Source: Avena insularis
Taxonomy: Eukaryota; Streptophyta; Magnoliopsida; Poales; Poaceae
Direction of reading: 5' to 3'
Length of the DNA: 64,000 nt
Assembly (NCBI GenBank): GCA_023614405.1
Contig: CM042694.1
Span: forward strand, 482,333,392 to 482,397,391
The first letter of the stretch is position 1, and every line of letters begins with the position of its first letter. The position numbers were made by a program, and so were the translations under genes. This document shows positions 45,181-57,814 of this stretch, piece by piece. Below the pieces are notes generated by a model. It saw nothing but the letters and a program-made list of their open reading frames with translations. It did not search any database and was not told the origin of the DNA.

Positions 45181-47240
45181 AGCATCCCCAAGCTTAAATC
45201 CTGCTCGTGCTCGAGTAGGTAAGTGATAAAAAGAATAATTTTTAGGTGACATGCACCATCATAATCTTGATCAAGGTATTCGTAAAGCATTGATAGCTGG
45301 GATCAAAGTACTCTAAACATAAGCATGAAAGATAGATTTAGCAACTATGTTGTAACATGAAAAGGTACAAACAAAAGATTATGAATAATAATGCATTGAA
45401 AGACGTTTGTTTGTTTCACATATAGAAAACATAACAAGAGTGGTATTTAGCTTGTCCCTCATGGTATAGCAAAACATAAATGCATAGGACACCTTCAAAG
45501 TTCATAAGGGTGACTAGATACAAATAATTTAAGAGCAAGCAATATCAAAGTTATGAATCAATCAACAAGTCTTGGGACAATGCACATTAAACTAAGAATG
45601 GCCACTATGCTCTTTCAATTGGTGCATAAAGATATAAGATGGATACTCAACATAAAAGTAAAAAGAAAGGCCCTTCACAAAGGGAAGCAGTGATTTCAAG
45701 TTTCATAAAGAGCTTCCAAAAATTATGGTACTTATTAGCTTTCAGCTCTCATTGCCCTATCATAAGCATCTTGATGTGATTAAGGTTAAAGTGACACAAA
45801 TATGAGGATATGCTTGACAAGTTATAAGTTGAAAATCTCATGCCCCTTGCTTACGAGTACCGAACCTCATGCTACTCAACTTTAGTCACTAGTAAGTTCT
45901 TGTCATTGTAATTACATGTGTATCATGGAGAACCGCCAAGGGGTACCCCTTGCCCCATGACACAGGAGCTTTCCCATATCAAAATGACAAGGCAACAGAC
46001 AATGAGCATCTCAACGATCTTTTTATTTCCTATTTGCATAGGTTTTTATTGAGGATGCTTCACAAAATGCTCATTATGGTTATGCTGCAAGTTTCCACCA
46101 TGATTAGGCATGGCTTAGGATAGCCGCCCAGGCGTTTCTCTAACACACATACAAATTCCATGAGCTTACAAGCTCCCCTTTTATTTCACACCGCTGGGAT
46201 CCATAAACAAAAGAACATGATATCAACTAAATAATAAGTGCAATGTTGAAAGCATTCCCCATGACAGCATGGTTCTGCTAATTCACAACTTATAAAGTGC
46301 AAGCATATAAACAACATAGATGGTCACAATGGTTCAAGTTTATTAAGTGCAAGAAAGTAAGGTGTGCCATCAAGTTTGTGAGAGCTTTAATCCCTAATTT
46401 TCACATAACAAGTTTAATTTGGATGGTAGATAAAAACATGAATATACTTGGAATGGTGTAACACACCATGCATAGGAATTTATAGTGGACTCTTTGGAAT
46501 AACTTGGTTTTCTTAGAGGTTGGATGCATTAGTGGAACTCATACTTGGTACAGGTGGAGGCTAGCAAAAGACTGGGAGCGACCAACTAAGAGAGCAATAA
46601 TGGCCATAATCATGCAAAGCGACAAAACATTATTAATTAAAACATAAAGTGATATTACAAGTCAAAAACTAAATGATCATAGAGGCTAAGGTGACTGGTT
46701 CATAGTCTTAACATGGTGTAAGCATGTGCCAAGTCAACCCAAATAAAGCATCAAAGGAGAATACCACATTATTATGCTTTTGTATGCTAAAACAACGCAT
46801 GATTCTTTCAAGGCACATTAGGCAATCTCAATTGTTTGGAACAAGTCATGCTACATCAATAATCACTAAGCATAAGGTCAAAGCAACATCAAACATGGCA
46901 TGATAGAGTCTAGGCCACAGTCAAAACAAACTCCTTTTATACCACCTATAAACATGAGGCTTCCTACTCTTTTCCAACACCAATCAACTTATTTGAATCA
47001 ACATATGAATGCGGGGGTCCAACCAATTTATTTAAGCAAACCAAACAAAAGAAAACTAAAAAAACAAAGACGCTCCAAGAACAACACAATTGTGCATGAA
47101 ACAATAAAAAGGAAGTGTTTTGGAAGAAAATCTGAGATTTTTATTGATGAAGAAGGGGATGCCTTGGGCATCCCAAGATTTGACGCTTGTACTTATTGAA
47201 TATTTCTTGGGGTGACACGGGTGGCATCCCCAAGCTTGAG
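45181..47240 (-). other. B PPT, 3' noncoding region and internal PPT
   Basis: PPT at 45181-45196 (taagcttggggatgct on the minus strand). Conserved block at about 45700-46575 shared with A1, A2 and E. Internal copy caagcttggggatgcc at 47224-47239. Both B copies share the variant ggggatgc instead of gggggag. The plus-strand frame at 46900-47199 has no known domain and I do not call it a gene. Confidence 0.75.
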
Positions 47241-47761
47241 ATTTTGTCCATTCTTCATCTCATCACATTATTCTTCCCTACACTTGAAAATTTCCTTCAT
47301 ACAAAACTTCACACAATCTTGATTAGCAACATTAGTGTATTCAAGATAATAAGTCTTTGGGTTTAGTTTCAACACAACTAAAACTTCCATTAAAACACAA
47401 GCTACTGTAGCAATTCCATCTAAAAGCTCAAGACATCAAGAGAACTAAAAAAAAACCTATTAAGAGGCAAATGCAAATAATGATAGAAATCTGTCGAAAC
47501 AGACCAGCAGGTAAAGAACGATTTTTCGAAACTCTTATGTTGCTCAAATCGAAAAGTGTAAAACTAACGAAAGTTGGGTAATAACCTAGGGCATAAGCAC
47601 AAAAAATTACAGCTCAATCTGACGTACGGAGATTTTTCACGATTTTTTACAGTGACGCACAAAAATCTGTTTTAGGACAGTAACTTCCTCATATCTTACT
47701 TCCCTCTCATTAGAGGTTATTCTTGGCACAAAAACCAAACAAAAAGGATAAGGATAGGTTA
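47241..47761 (-). other. B noncoding spacer with conserved block
   Basis: About 47270-47745 aligns with the spacer of A1/A2 (7500-7970, 34430-34920), including accagcaggtaaaga on the plus strand and the hairpin-capable tctgtcgaaacaga. Confidence 0.65.
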
Positions 47762-48655
47762 TTACAGAGGCAATAACTTCCAAGACTCAACAAAACAAAA
47801 ATAAACTGAAAGTAAAAATATAATGGGTTGTCTCCTAAAAGCACTTTCTTTATAGCCATTAAGATAGGCATGATAATTTCGATGATGCTCACATAAGAAA
47901 TATGAATTGAAGTAAAAGAGAGAATCAAGAAGCAAATATGGAACAAATTTAAGTCTAACCCACTTCCTATGAAAAATAATCTTGTAAATAAACAAGTCAT
48001 GAAAGCACAAAGCAACAAGTATAGGAAAGCAAAACAAGTGCAACTTCAAAAATTTCAACATAAAGAGGGGAAACTTAATATTGTTGAGATACATAAAACC
48101 ATGTTTCCCTCTCTCATAATAACTTTCAGTAGCATCATGAATAAAATTAACAATATAAATATCACATAAAACATTCTTATCATGAGCCACATGCATAAAA
48201 TAATTATTACTCTCCCTATAAGCATAGTCATTCTTATTAATCATAGTGGGAGCAAATTCAACAAAATAGCTATCATTATTATTCTCATCACCATAATCAT
48301 CAAATATAGGAGGCATATTGTAATCATAATTAATTTTCTCCTCAATAGTAGGTGGACTGAAAATATCATATTCATCATTGTAATCATCATATATTGGAGG
48401 CATAGTATCATCAAAGTAAATTTTCTCCTCCGTGCTTGGGAGACAAAAAAGATCATTTTCATAAAAACTAGCTTTCCCAAGCTTATACTTTCCAATAGCA
48501 TTAGCAATAATGGTGTTCAAAGAACTCATACTAATAACATTGCTATTAGCATGCAAATAAAGTTCCATAGGTTTTTTAATTTTCTCTTCAAACACTTCAT
48601 TTCCTAACTCAAGATAAATACTATAAAGCTCTCTAATTTTGTTGTTGTTTTCCAT
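47762..48655 (-). CDS. B ORF, 297 residues, open (function unknown)
   Basis: It starts at 48655 (MENNNKIRELYSIYLELG), about 150 bp inside the PBS. The N-terminal ~160 residues are acidic and Asn/Tyr-rich, with an internal repeat of YFDDTMPPIYDDY and NYDYNMPPIFDDY. The C-terminal ~130 residues contain the module shared with A1/A2 ORF1: SYYERGK, YLNNIKFPLFMLK, hydrophobic LFCFPILVALCF, HRKWVRLK; the hydrophobic part could be membrane-seeking. No retrotransposon gag core. It is the longest unbroken element ORF here apart from damaged gag frames. Function not known. Confidence 0.65.
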   Translation of the reverse strand: MENNNKIRELYSIYLELGNEVFEEKIKKPMELYLHANSNVISMSSLNTIIANAIGKYKLGKASFYENDLFCLPSTEEKIYFDDTMPPIYDDYNDEYDIFSPPTIEEKINYDYNMPPIFDDYGDENNNDSYFVEFAPTMINKNDYAYRESNNYFMHVAHDKNVLCDIYIVNFIHDATESYYERGKHGFMYLNNIKFPLFMLKFLKLHLFCFPILVALCFHDLFIYKIIFHRKWVRLKFVPYLLLDSLFYFNSYFLCEHHRNYHAYLNGYKESAFRRQPIIFLLSVYFCFVESWKLLPL

Positions 48656-48800
48656 TAAGCCTAACTAGTGAAAATAAAAATAAGAAACAAAAAGATATAA
48701 TTGCAGAATCTAAAGGAAATAACTTCGAGCACTCACACACCAGCAACAGCACTATAAGATAGCTAAGTAGCCAGGAGATGTGAGTATCTTTTACCTTACC

Positions 48801-48818
48801 TCCCCAGCAACGGTGCCA
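48801..48818 (-). promoter_or_regulatory. B primer binding site (tRNA-Asp, two changes)
   Basis: The minus strand reads TGGCACCGTTGCTGGGGA, differing at two positions from the perfect tRNA-Asp match seen in A1 and E. Confidence 0.82.
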
Positions 48819-48828
48819 GAAAATAACT

Positions 48829-50187
48829 TGATGTCTACGTACGCTTCTATTCTTGTAGACAGTGTTGGACCTTCAAGTGCAAAGGTTTATAAAACAGCAG
48901 CAAGTTTGTCTTAAGTGGATCACCCAAGGTTTATCGAACTCAGGAAGGAAGTGGTCAGAGGTATCCCTCTTAAGCAACCCTGCAATCAAGATATAAGAAG
49001 TCTCTTATGTCCCCAACACACCCAATACACTTGTCAGGTGTATAGGTGCTCTAGTTTGGTGAAGAGATAGTGAAAGACAAGTAGTATGGATGATTATAAG
49101 TGGTAATTGCAATCTGAAATAAGAGTGGAAGCAAGCAAACATGTAACAGGACTGATTGTAAACGGTGTTTCAATGCTTAGAAACAAGGCCTAGGGATCAT
49201 ACTTTCACTAGTGGACACTCTCATATAAATATCTTTTCTTTATTATGCTACCCTGAACTACTCTCCGGTTGGACGATGTAGGGCTATAACAGCACACCTT
49301 AAAGTTCACATTCCCCATCTAGATAACCCCTCACTATCACCTTGAGCGCTAGATGGTTCCAACAAACACCACAATCTCATAGAGACATCCAACTCAAATT
49401 ATACTCATGATAAGTATTTCTATAACCTTAGCATAAGTGCCACACGGTGTGCACACTGTCAACTTCACACACGTGGGGATGAGTAGAGATTAATTAAAGC
49501 ACTTGAGTAGCAGAATAGATCTAGATTATGAAGCTCATGATCTCAATAAGATCACGCATAGAGAGAGATGAACACATAGCTACCGTTAGAGCCCTTACCC
49601 TCGAGAGAGAACTACTCCCTCCTCATCATGAGAGTCAGCAATGGCGATGGAGATGGCGGTGGAGTCTATGGAGATGGCTCCAGGGGCACTTCCCTGTCCC
49701 GGCAGGGTGCCAGAATAGAGACTTCTGTCCCCTGAATCTCCTCTTCGGTGGCAGCGGCGCTGCGGAACTTTTCATGGAATTCTGATCTGGTATCTAGGGT
49801 TTTCATCTTGGGGTACTTTTATAGGAGAAGGGGCAAGGTCGGTGGATTCTCGAGGGGCCCACACCAACTAGTGGCACGCCCCCTGGCCGCGCTGCCACAG
49901 GGTGTGGCCACCTCGTGGCCCCCCTTTGGCTGCCCTTCGGACTCCGTGTTGCTTCGGGTAAAATATTGACTTTGGCTTTTGTTCCGTCCAATTTCGAGAA
50001 TATTTCTTTACTAGCTTTTTTGAAACCAAAAACAATAGAAAACAGGCAACTGGCACTGTGGCATTTTGTCAATAGGTTAGTTCCAGAAAATATATAAAAA
50101 TACCTCAAAGTGTGAACAAAACATAAGAAAGTTGATATAAAACAAGCATGGAGAATCAAAAATTATAGATACGTTTACGACGTATCA
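48829..50187 (-). repeat. B 5' LTR
   Basis: 1,359 bp, TGATGTCTACGTACG to GACGTATCA. TATA-like ctcctataaaagtacc on the minus strand at about 49813-49828, preceded in element direction by a GC-rich block (about 49855-49925). The U3 (49930-50187) is closely related to U3 of families C and F. Confidence 0.9.
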
Positions 50188-51212
50188 TCTAGCTTAATTC
50201 ATCTTCGGCTTGTAGAATCTTGAAGGGTTCCTATAACTTCAAAAGAAAGGATAGGACCCGAGTCTCAAAGCGAGTCGGACCTATGTGTACATTATTTAAG
50301 TTTCCAGCTTGAAATTAAAACTTAAGCCGGAACTTGGTCTCTGACATAACCTGGCATCAGTCAAGTTCAAGTCATGTCACTGCCAGACATTCCTGACAAC
50401 ATGACCGTTTGTGGTTCCGCCTTGTGCGAAACCGAGGCATCATTTTAATGCATGCGTGGAGATCGAGGCGGTGTAATCCTCGCGAGGAGGTTACCCATCT
50501 CCTTCCACGACACGTGGTACGATTACTGTTTATCTTTGCACGAATCTTAGCGCAGGTGAGGGATATAAGGGGTCAAGATCTCTTCCTTCTTCCTTACCAG
50601 CGCCAGTGCCTCCTCCTTCCCCTCGATGCTTCCTGCAAAAAAGCTCCCATGTCTCCCCCAAAGCTCACAGCACCGCCCATCCTAGGTCACCACCGCTGGC
50701 AGAATGGCTGAGGCTTCATCCTCCGGCATGTCGGCGATAGCGGTGATGGCCTCCGCAGCAACGGAGAGGGAGACCTTCTACGGGATTTGGATCCCCTACA
50801 CCCTCGATGACACCATGCTCCATGTCGTCGAGAAGGAAGGCCTGCTCCACGCCGGGACTGGTGGAGCGGCTTTGGACAAACCATCCCCACCCCCAACACC
50901 GATGAGCGAGTGCACTTCGGCACCCACCTCGACAAAGGTTTGAGTATTCCTCCCTCTGACTTCTTCTCTGAGGTTATAGATCACTATGGAGTGCAACTCC
51001 ACAATCTCCCCCCAAACTCACTTTTAGAAATGAGTGCAAATGCATCTTTGTGTGAGGGGTATCTCGGCATTCGTCCGAGTCTTCTTCTTTTCTGGTACTA
51101 TTTCCATACTCGGAGAAATTCCATCACTACCGGTGTTCCTTATATCATCGAGACTCTTAGCTTTTCTGTTAGGAGAGAACGAGTCTATCCAAGGATTAAG
51201 GCTAACGAGTCT
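50188..51212 (+). other. H (Tat-like Gypsy) interior
   Basis: Continues H after B. About 500 bp noncoding, then the antisense ORF. It ends at a junction with LTR C near 51213, where aacgagtctatc is present twice within about 40 bp (around 51177 and 51204), a possible repair scar. Confidence 0.7.
50704..51212 (+). pseudogene. Transposase_28-like ORF of Tat element, S2 copy
   Basis: Starts MAEASSSGMSAIAVMASAATER at 50704; a one-base loss near 50855 shifts it out of frame, and the later part is read from about 50910 as SIPPSDFFSEVIDHYGVQL and SLCEGYLGIRPSLLLF. The domain signature is the plant putative gypsy-type transposon family. Antisense to H. Its frame errors differ from those of the S1 copy, so the two decayed separately after duplication. 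Confidence 0.72.
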
Positions 51213-51432
51213 ATCTCCTCTTCGGTGGCGGCGGCGGTGCGGAACTTTTCATGGAATTCCGATCCTCCCCTTAGAGTTTTCGTCTCGGGGGGTTTATATA
51301 GGAAAAGAGGCAAGCTCCATGGCCGCCCGAGGGGCCCACACCAAGGCCTGGCACGCCCAGGCGGGCATGCCACCCTATGGTGTGCCTGCCTCGTGGCTCT
51401 CCTCCGTCTCTGCTTTGGACTTCTATGTCGCG
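51213..51432 (-). repeat. C LTR, left part
   Basis: B-like LTR, truncated at the left, from atctcctcttcggtggcg to ctatgtcgcg. Interrupted by A2; the remainder is at 59362-59599. TATA-like cctatataaacc on the minus strand near 51290-51301. Confidence 0.78.
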
Positions 51433-52938
51433 TGATGACCCTCAAGTATAGGGGGTGTATCGCCGTATTTTCGATAAGTAAGAGTGTCGAACCCAACGAG
51501 GAGCAGAAGGTGATGGCTAGTGGTATGGATCAGGAATTCTCTGCAAATACTTAGCAAACGGATTTTTAGGGGTTTTTGATAAAGCAAGCAAACAAAGTAC
51601 GAGTAAATAAAAGACAGTAGGTATAAATGCAGCAAGTGGCCCAATCCTTTATGCAGCAAAGGACAAGCCGGTTGTATTATTTAAGATGACCAAACGTTCT
51701 CGAGGACACATGGGAAGACTGTCAAGTGCTTTCGCTTCATATAGTTGATTAATCTTCTTTAGCTTGCTAAGTGTTGTGTGGGTGAACCTGTGCTAATGTA
51801 CCGCCCCATCCAAGACTAATACATACTTGTGATTATACCCCTTGCAAACATCCGTAAGTACAAGAAAGTAATTAAGGTAGAAACCTAACCACAGCTTTAA
51901 ACTCTAAGACCCTTACGTCCCTTGTGCAATGGTTTCCTAACGGGGGTTCAGGTTTCTGTCACTCCGGCAACCCCTATGATTAGTAGCCAAATACACAATG
52001 CATTCCCCTAGGCCCATATAGGTGAAGTGTCATGTAGTCGACGTTCACATGACACCACTAGAAGAAGTACACCACAACTTAAATAACAATCTATTGAATC
52101 TTTCTCAACACAACTCCACTACTAACAACAAGACTTCTCATATGTCCTCAAGAACAAAACGACCTACTCACAAGACATCATATGGATCATGATCAGAGAT
52201 GGAATAATGATGTATAACAATCTGAACATAAACAATAATTCAATGGTTCACTCAATAACATCAACTACAAGGAGTAATCAACACCGGGAAAGTTTCCCCT
52301 ATGAACTATAGCAATATTCAACCAATTGTTATAGAAATATGGAGATGGTGATGAGGGTGCTGATGGTGATGATGATGATGATGATCCCGATGAAGTCCAG
52401 CTTGATGGTGGTGTTGATGGCGACGATCTCCCCTCTCCGGGAAGGAATTCCCCCGGCAGAAATCTGTCTGTCGGAGAGATCTTTCTCTCTCGGTATTTTC
52501 CGCCCCGCAGAGGCGACGGAATCTTTCTGTGGTTGCTCCCTGAGTCTTAGGGTTTCGGGAGGATGATATACGCCAGAGGGGAGAGGCTGGAGTGGGCTAG
52601 GGTGGCCACACCACCTCCAAGCGCGGCCTAGGGCTGCCCGCGCCAGGGGGTGGTGTGGGCCCCCTGTGGCCCATCTCCACTCCGTCTTATGCCATCCTTA
52701 GTCTTCTAGAAAAATAGGATTTTCCGTATATTTTCCCGGATTTTCTGATCTTCGCGAATTTTGCCTCCAAACAGCACCTTTTCCATCAGAATCCTGACTA
52801 TAGCGGTCCATGCTCCAAAAGTCATCAACCATGCAAAAAAATAGATGAAATAACATAAGTATCACCTCTCAATATGAAATATATCAATGAATAATAGAGA
52901 ATTAAGACATAGAATAGTGATGCAAAATGGACGTATCA
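51433..52938 (-). repeat. A2 3' LTR (S2 copy)
   Basis: 1,506 bp, TGATGACCCTCAAG to GGACGTATCA, with a (GAT)n-like repeat near 52350-52385. Confidence 0.92.
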
Positions 52939-54899
52939 ACTCCCCCCAAGCTTAGACGTCGCTTGTCCCCAAGCGAAACTGAGCTCAATAAACATGACCT
53001 CAGGTTTATGGAGTGAAGAGTCGATAAAAGAATACGGACAAGAAGCATCACATTCATCAAATACATAGATCATAATAGAAGACAACTCACATTATATAAC
53101 TCAACTTGCAATAAGTAAATGAAACACAATAAAGATACATAAAGTGAATCATAATTGGTAATGGCAAACTTAGCTCTTGGTCGAAGAATAGTTGATAATT
53201 TGCTGGAGTTCACAAATATCTGGTTTTTCAATGATAGCTTTCAAAGTAGTAAACATCAAGATAAGAGCAATGTGCAAAACAAGGAACATAAGAAACATGA
53301 TTGCATAAATCATCATATGCATGAATGGAACACAACAACTCAAGATACTTGCTGAGATAGAAGGGAGTAGGTTTACTGACTCAACTACAAAGTGAAAGAA
53401 AGGCCATTCAAAGAGGGAAGCAGGGATTGCAAGTCTCATAAAGAGCTCCCAAAAATTATGATACTTACTAGCTTTCAGCTCTCATTGCCCCTATCATAGG
53501 CATCTTTAGGTGATTAAGGTTAAAGTGATCAAAAATGAGGATATGCATTGACAAGTTGTAAGTTGAGAATCTCATGTCCCTTGAATATGAGGGTCGCTCC
53601 TCGTGCTACTCAAGTTTAGTCACCGGTAAGTTCTTGTCATCGTAAGCATATGTGTATCATTGAGAACCGCCAACGGGGTACCCCTTGCCTGATGATACGG
53701 AAGAATCCCCATATCAAAATGACAAGGCAAGCAGACCACAAGTATCTCAGCAATCTTCTTATTTACCATGGGAATATGGTGCTTTTTTCTCTCTTTCCTC
53801 TTTTCATAACCTCTTTTTTTTCTTTTCTCTTTTTCTCAATCTCTATCTCTTTTTTATAAGAAGAATGCTTCATAGATACTCGTTATGGTTACGCTGCAGG
53901 TTTCCACCATGTCAGCATGGATTAGACCAATGACCAGCGTTTCTCTAACACACATGCATAACTCCATGGACTTACACGCTCCCCTTTCATTTCACACCGA
54001 CGACATCCATAGACAAAAGAACATGATATCAACTTGGTACTAAGTACCAGTGCAATGTTGAAAGCATTCCCCATGACAACATGGTTCTGCTAATTCACAA
54101 TTTACAAAGCGCAAGCATATACGTAACATAGGTGAGGACAATGGTTCAAGTTTATTAAATGCAAGAAAGTAAAGTGTGTCATCAAGTTCGTGAGAGCTTT
54201 AATCACTAATTTTCACATAGCAAGTTTAATTTGGGAGGTAGATAAAACAAGGATTTACTTGGAATAGCAATAATGCTACTAGGTAGGTATGGTGGACACA
54301 AATGGCAAAGGTTTTGGTTTAAAGGAGGTGGATGCACGAGAAGAATACCCTCTCAGTACTGGTTTTTGGCTAGCAAGGCTGGGTAGCAAGTACAAGAGTT
54401 GAAGGAAACAAACAAACATACAAGTGATAAAGACAAACATGCAATCTTCCTTGGAAGCACAAAAGATCTTAACTAGAGAATACTAAACTTATGAGCAAAT
54501 CAAGAAAGAAAGATGATGAAATTATTTTTCTTTAGAGCACTTCTATCTTTTTATTCAACTCTCAAAAATAGTGTTGCTACTGACCGAGCCAAGTTTGCCA
54601 AAATCAACTAAATTAACTCAATGATCCCAGAGTGCTACCAATACTAACAACAAGATCAATCATATAACCACGAATTGACAACTAATATAAGCTATTGCAA
54701 AAGAGTGAATGATAGAACTTCTCATTAATATTCCATAATGGCAACTCACACCAAGGGATACATATCTAACGAGAGAGGGGACACTTCCAAAATGCAAACC
54801 ATACTACAAAATAACTCCTCTATTCATGATATGACTCTACTAATAAGGTAAAAAGATAGAAGATAGTGATGGGATACCGCGGCACTCCCCCAAGCTTGG
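52939..54899 (-). other. A2 (S2) PPT, 3' noncoding region and internal PPT
   Basis: PPT at 52939-52955 (ctaagcttggggggagt on the minus strand). Conserved block about 53440-54395 with the polypurine run about 53784-53855. Internal PPT at 54885-54899. Confidence 0.78.
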
Positions 54900-54935
54900 A
54901 ACAAACCAAGGGGATGCCAAACCTGATGACGAATT

Positions 54936-55188
54936 ACTCCTTTGGTGGTGGTGGTAATATTTTCTTTGTTGTCGTGAGGAAATCTTCCAGCATCTTGCGA
55001 AGCCTATTATTCTCCCATTGAAGCATGGCCACCTTCCTCTACAGGTCTCGATACTTATCGCAGAACTCCTTAGTGACTCGTAGGGCTTCCGCTGATGCAG
55101 GGCAAGAGACTAAAGGTACCAACCCCTGCTTGGGGTCTTGAAGATCCTCCTCCATAGGCTCCTTTCCTTTATCCTTGGCGGACACCAT
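54936..55188 (-). pseudogene. A2 ORF2, S2 copy (nonsense codon)
   Basis: Same frame as 33721-33975, starting at 55188, but a TAG at about 55048 truncates it near residue 48, within the coiled-coil segment. The S1 copy has the sense codon there. Confidence 0.7.
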
Positions 55189-55279
55189 TGTGCTTCTAAG
55201 CTTTCAAAGAGTATGTCCTAGCAGAATCAGATCGAAACAGAAACACGATGAAAACACGATATACGGACCTCGGGGGATC

Positions 55280-55425
55280 CGGGGGGTTATATATTACGAA
55301 GTTTCGTATCAAAAGGAAGGTACTGGGAGAAAACGAGTCGGAGGCGGAGTCCTGGGTGGCCTCACCACCTGGTGGCGCGGCCAGGGGTGGGCCCGCACCA
55401 TGGGGTGGTGTGGGCCACCCTGGCT
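55280..55425 (-). promoter_or_regulatory. A2 (S2) internal promoter-like block
   Basis: GC-rich block at 55355-55425 followed in element direction by taatatataaccc (about 55285-55297) and the ORF2 ATG at 55188. Third instance of the same arrangement. Confidence 0.5.
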
Positions 55426-56316
55426 ATGTTTCCGTCCCTTTTTCTCTTCGTAACTTTTCTTATTAACTGAAAACTGCAAAAATATAGTTGGATAGTATAT
55501 TCGCGGAACTTTTCTTACCAGAACTGTTACCTATATGAAAACAGACTCTGCAGGTCTCTGAATTTGGTATCTAGTAGATTCTTTCAGAATCACCACTTGA
55601 ATAACATCAATATCTTCATCTTCATACACTTATTACTTGAGTCATAAAACCCTTCTCTTCCTTATTACACCATTGTCTCCACTCCTGGAAATTTCTTTCA
55701 CAGAAAACTCCACATAGTTCTCATTAGCAACATTAGTATAAGTGAAGTGATAAAACCTTTTGAGTCCAACTTCAAATGAAAACCATAAAAACAAAAGCTA
55801 CTGAAACAACTCCTTCCGAAAACCCAAAAATAATTCAAAAAGGAAATCGAATAAAGAAGCAGATGCAAGAGTGGCAAAATCTGCCAAAACAGACCAGCAG
55901 GTAAAGATCAATTTTTTCGAAAATCTTCTATGGCTCAAATCAAAAAGTGCAAAACTAACGAAAGTTAAATAACTACCTGGGTCAGAAGCACAAAAAATTA
56001 CAGCTCAATCCTACATACAGAGATCTCTCACGAATTTTTACAGTGAAGCACAAAAAATCTGTTTCGGGACAGCAACTTCCCCAAATATTACTTCTCTCTC
56101 ATTAGAGATTGATCTTGACACAAAAACCAAACAAAACGGATAAGGAGCGGTTATTACCGAACTAATAACTCCCAAGACTCAAAGAAACAAAAACAAACAA
56201 AAAGCAAAAACAAATTGGGTTGTCTCCCATAAAGCTCTTTCTTTATAGCCTTTAAGATGGGCATGATAATTTTGAAGAAGCTCTCATAGGGATATGAATT
56301 GAAGTGAAAGAGAGCA
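55426..56316 (-). other. A2 (S2) noncoding spacer with conserved block
   Basis: Conserved part about 55665-56150. No ORF. Confidence 0.62.
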
Positions 56317-57729
56317 TTAAGAAGCAAAAACACACACACATTTAAGTCTAACCCACTTCCTATGCAAGGGAATTTTGTAAACAAACAAGTTGTTGAAACC
56401 AGAGGCTACTTGCATAAGAAGGCAAAAGAAGTGCAACATAAAAACTTTCAGCATAAAACCAGGAAACTTGATATTATTGAGATACGTAAGAACACTTTTC
56501 CCTCTCTCATAGTAGCTTTCAGTATCATGCATAAAATTAACAATATATCTATCACAAGGACCATCATAGCAATGATCACTTATTCTAATAGAAAACACGG
56601 GAATACAAGCTCTCATAACACTACTATGTGAAACAATATTAGAGGTATCCTTACAAAGGATAGGGTGTCCCTCTTTTTCATATTTAGTGATAAAGTCTTT
56701 CACACTTGCTATTATAGGTTCATCAACCTTTTATTTATCAGGTTCAATAGCTTTACTCATACTTTCATTAACCATACTAGCTATCATAGAATGTTCCTTT
56801 ACCTTAACTGGGAAAGGCATTTTCTCAATATAAGGTTCAGTTAAAACATGATTAGCAGTATAAACTTCAGTATTTCTTGCAGGAACACTCTTAGTAACAT
56901 ATTTATAAGGTTCATGCTACTTATTCCACTTCTTTTTAGGCACTTCAATATAGGAAGCAAAATCCTTAAAGTAAGAAGCAATAGCTTGAGAATCTAGACC
57001 ATAAGCATTTTTAATATTTTGAAAATCATCAGTTCCCATAAAAGATTCAATGCATTCATAATCATAATTTATACCTGACTTTCTACCTTTGTCATTCTCC
57101 CAAGCTTCAGCATTGTCTTGAATACGGTCTAGAAGGTCCCATTTAGCTTCTTCTTCCATGCGAGTGAATGATCCAGCACAAGAAGCATCCAATAAATCTT
57201 TATCACGTAGAGCGAGCCTTGCATAAAAGCTATTGATAATAATATTGTTGGGGAGCTCATATATGGGACATTTGAGCATTAGTAACTTCAATCTCCCCCA
57301 AGCTTGAGCTGTACTCTCTCCATCAAGAGGCCAAAAGTTGTATATTTGATTCTGATCTTTATGAATCTCACTAGGAGGATAAAACTTTAAATAAAAAAGA
57401 GGCACTATTTCCTCCCATTCCAGAGCTTGACCATTCTTCAGCAGCTTATACCATTCCTCAGCTCTTCCTTTCAGTGATAATGAGAATAACTTCTTCTTAA
57501 CTTGATCTGTAGTAATACCTGCACACTTGAACAACCCGCATAATTCGTGTATAAAGAGTAAATGATCACCGGGATGGACAGTTCCATCCCCAACATAGTA
57601 GTTATCCATAACACGATCAATAATTCTTGTAGGTATTTTGAAAACATCATTCTCAGCAGGTGGTGGCTTATCTACTACCTTAGCAGTGGCAGTAGCATTA
57701 CCAAATAAGAAACTCAGCGAATTATCCAT
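56317..57729 (-). pseudogene. A2 ORF1 (gag-like), S2 copy, nonsense codons
   Basis: Starts at 57729 (MDNSLSFLFGN); the gag core is complete (SLSLKGRAEEWYKLL, KFYPPSEIHKDQ, DLLDASCAGSF) and open for about 270 residues to a TAG at 56917-56919 just after KKKWNK. A further TAA lies at about 56731-56733. The C-terminal module reads on to 56317 with SYYERGK, YLNNIKFP, HRKWVRLK. These lesions are absent from S1, whose frameshift is absent here. Confidence 0.87.
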
Positions 57730-57814
57730 CACAAAAATAAAGCAACTAGCAGAAGTAAACAATACTCACAGTAGAAGTTTCCTTTACCAGTTCCACTCTC
57801 CAATAGCGCTTCAC

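Larger units (their letters stand above)
44176..50187 (-). mobile_element. B: non-autonomous Athila-like element with its own ORF
   Basis: Flanked by CCTAG (44171-44175) and TCTAG (50188-50192), a TSD with one change. Minus-strand order: 5' LTR (50187-48829), PBS (48818-48801), a 297-codon ORF (48655-47762), conserved noncoding blocks, internal PPT, 3' noncoding region, PPT and a shortened 3' LTR (45180-44176). No gag core and no pol. It inserted in the H interior. Confidence 0.88.

Noticed and set aside
46900..47199. 99-residue plus-strand ORF inside B
   Set aside because: Antisense in a noncoding interval, Lys/Asn-rich composition, no counterpart in related elements.
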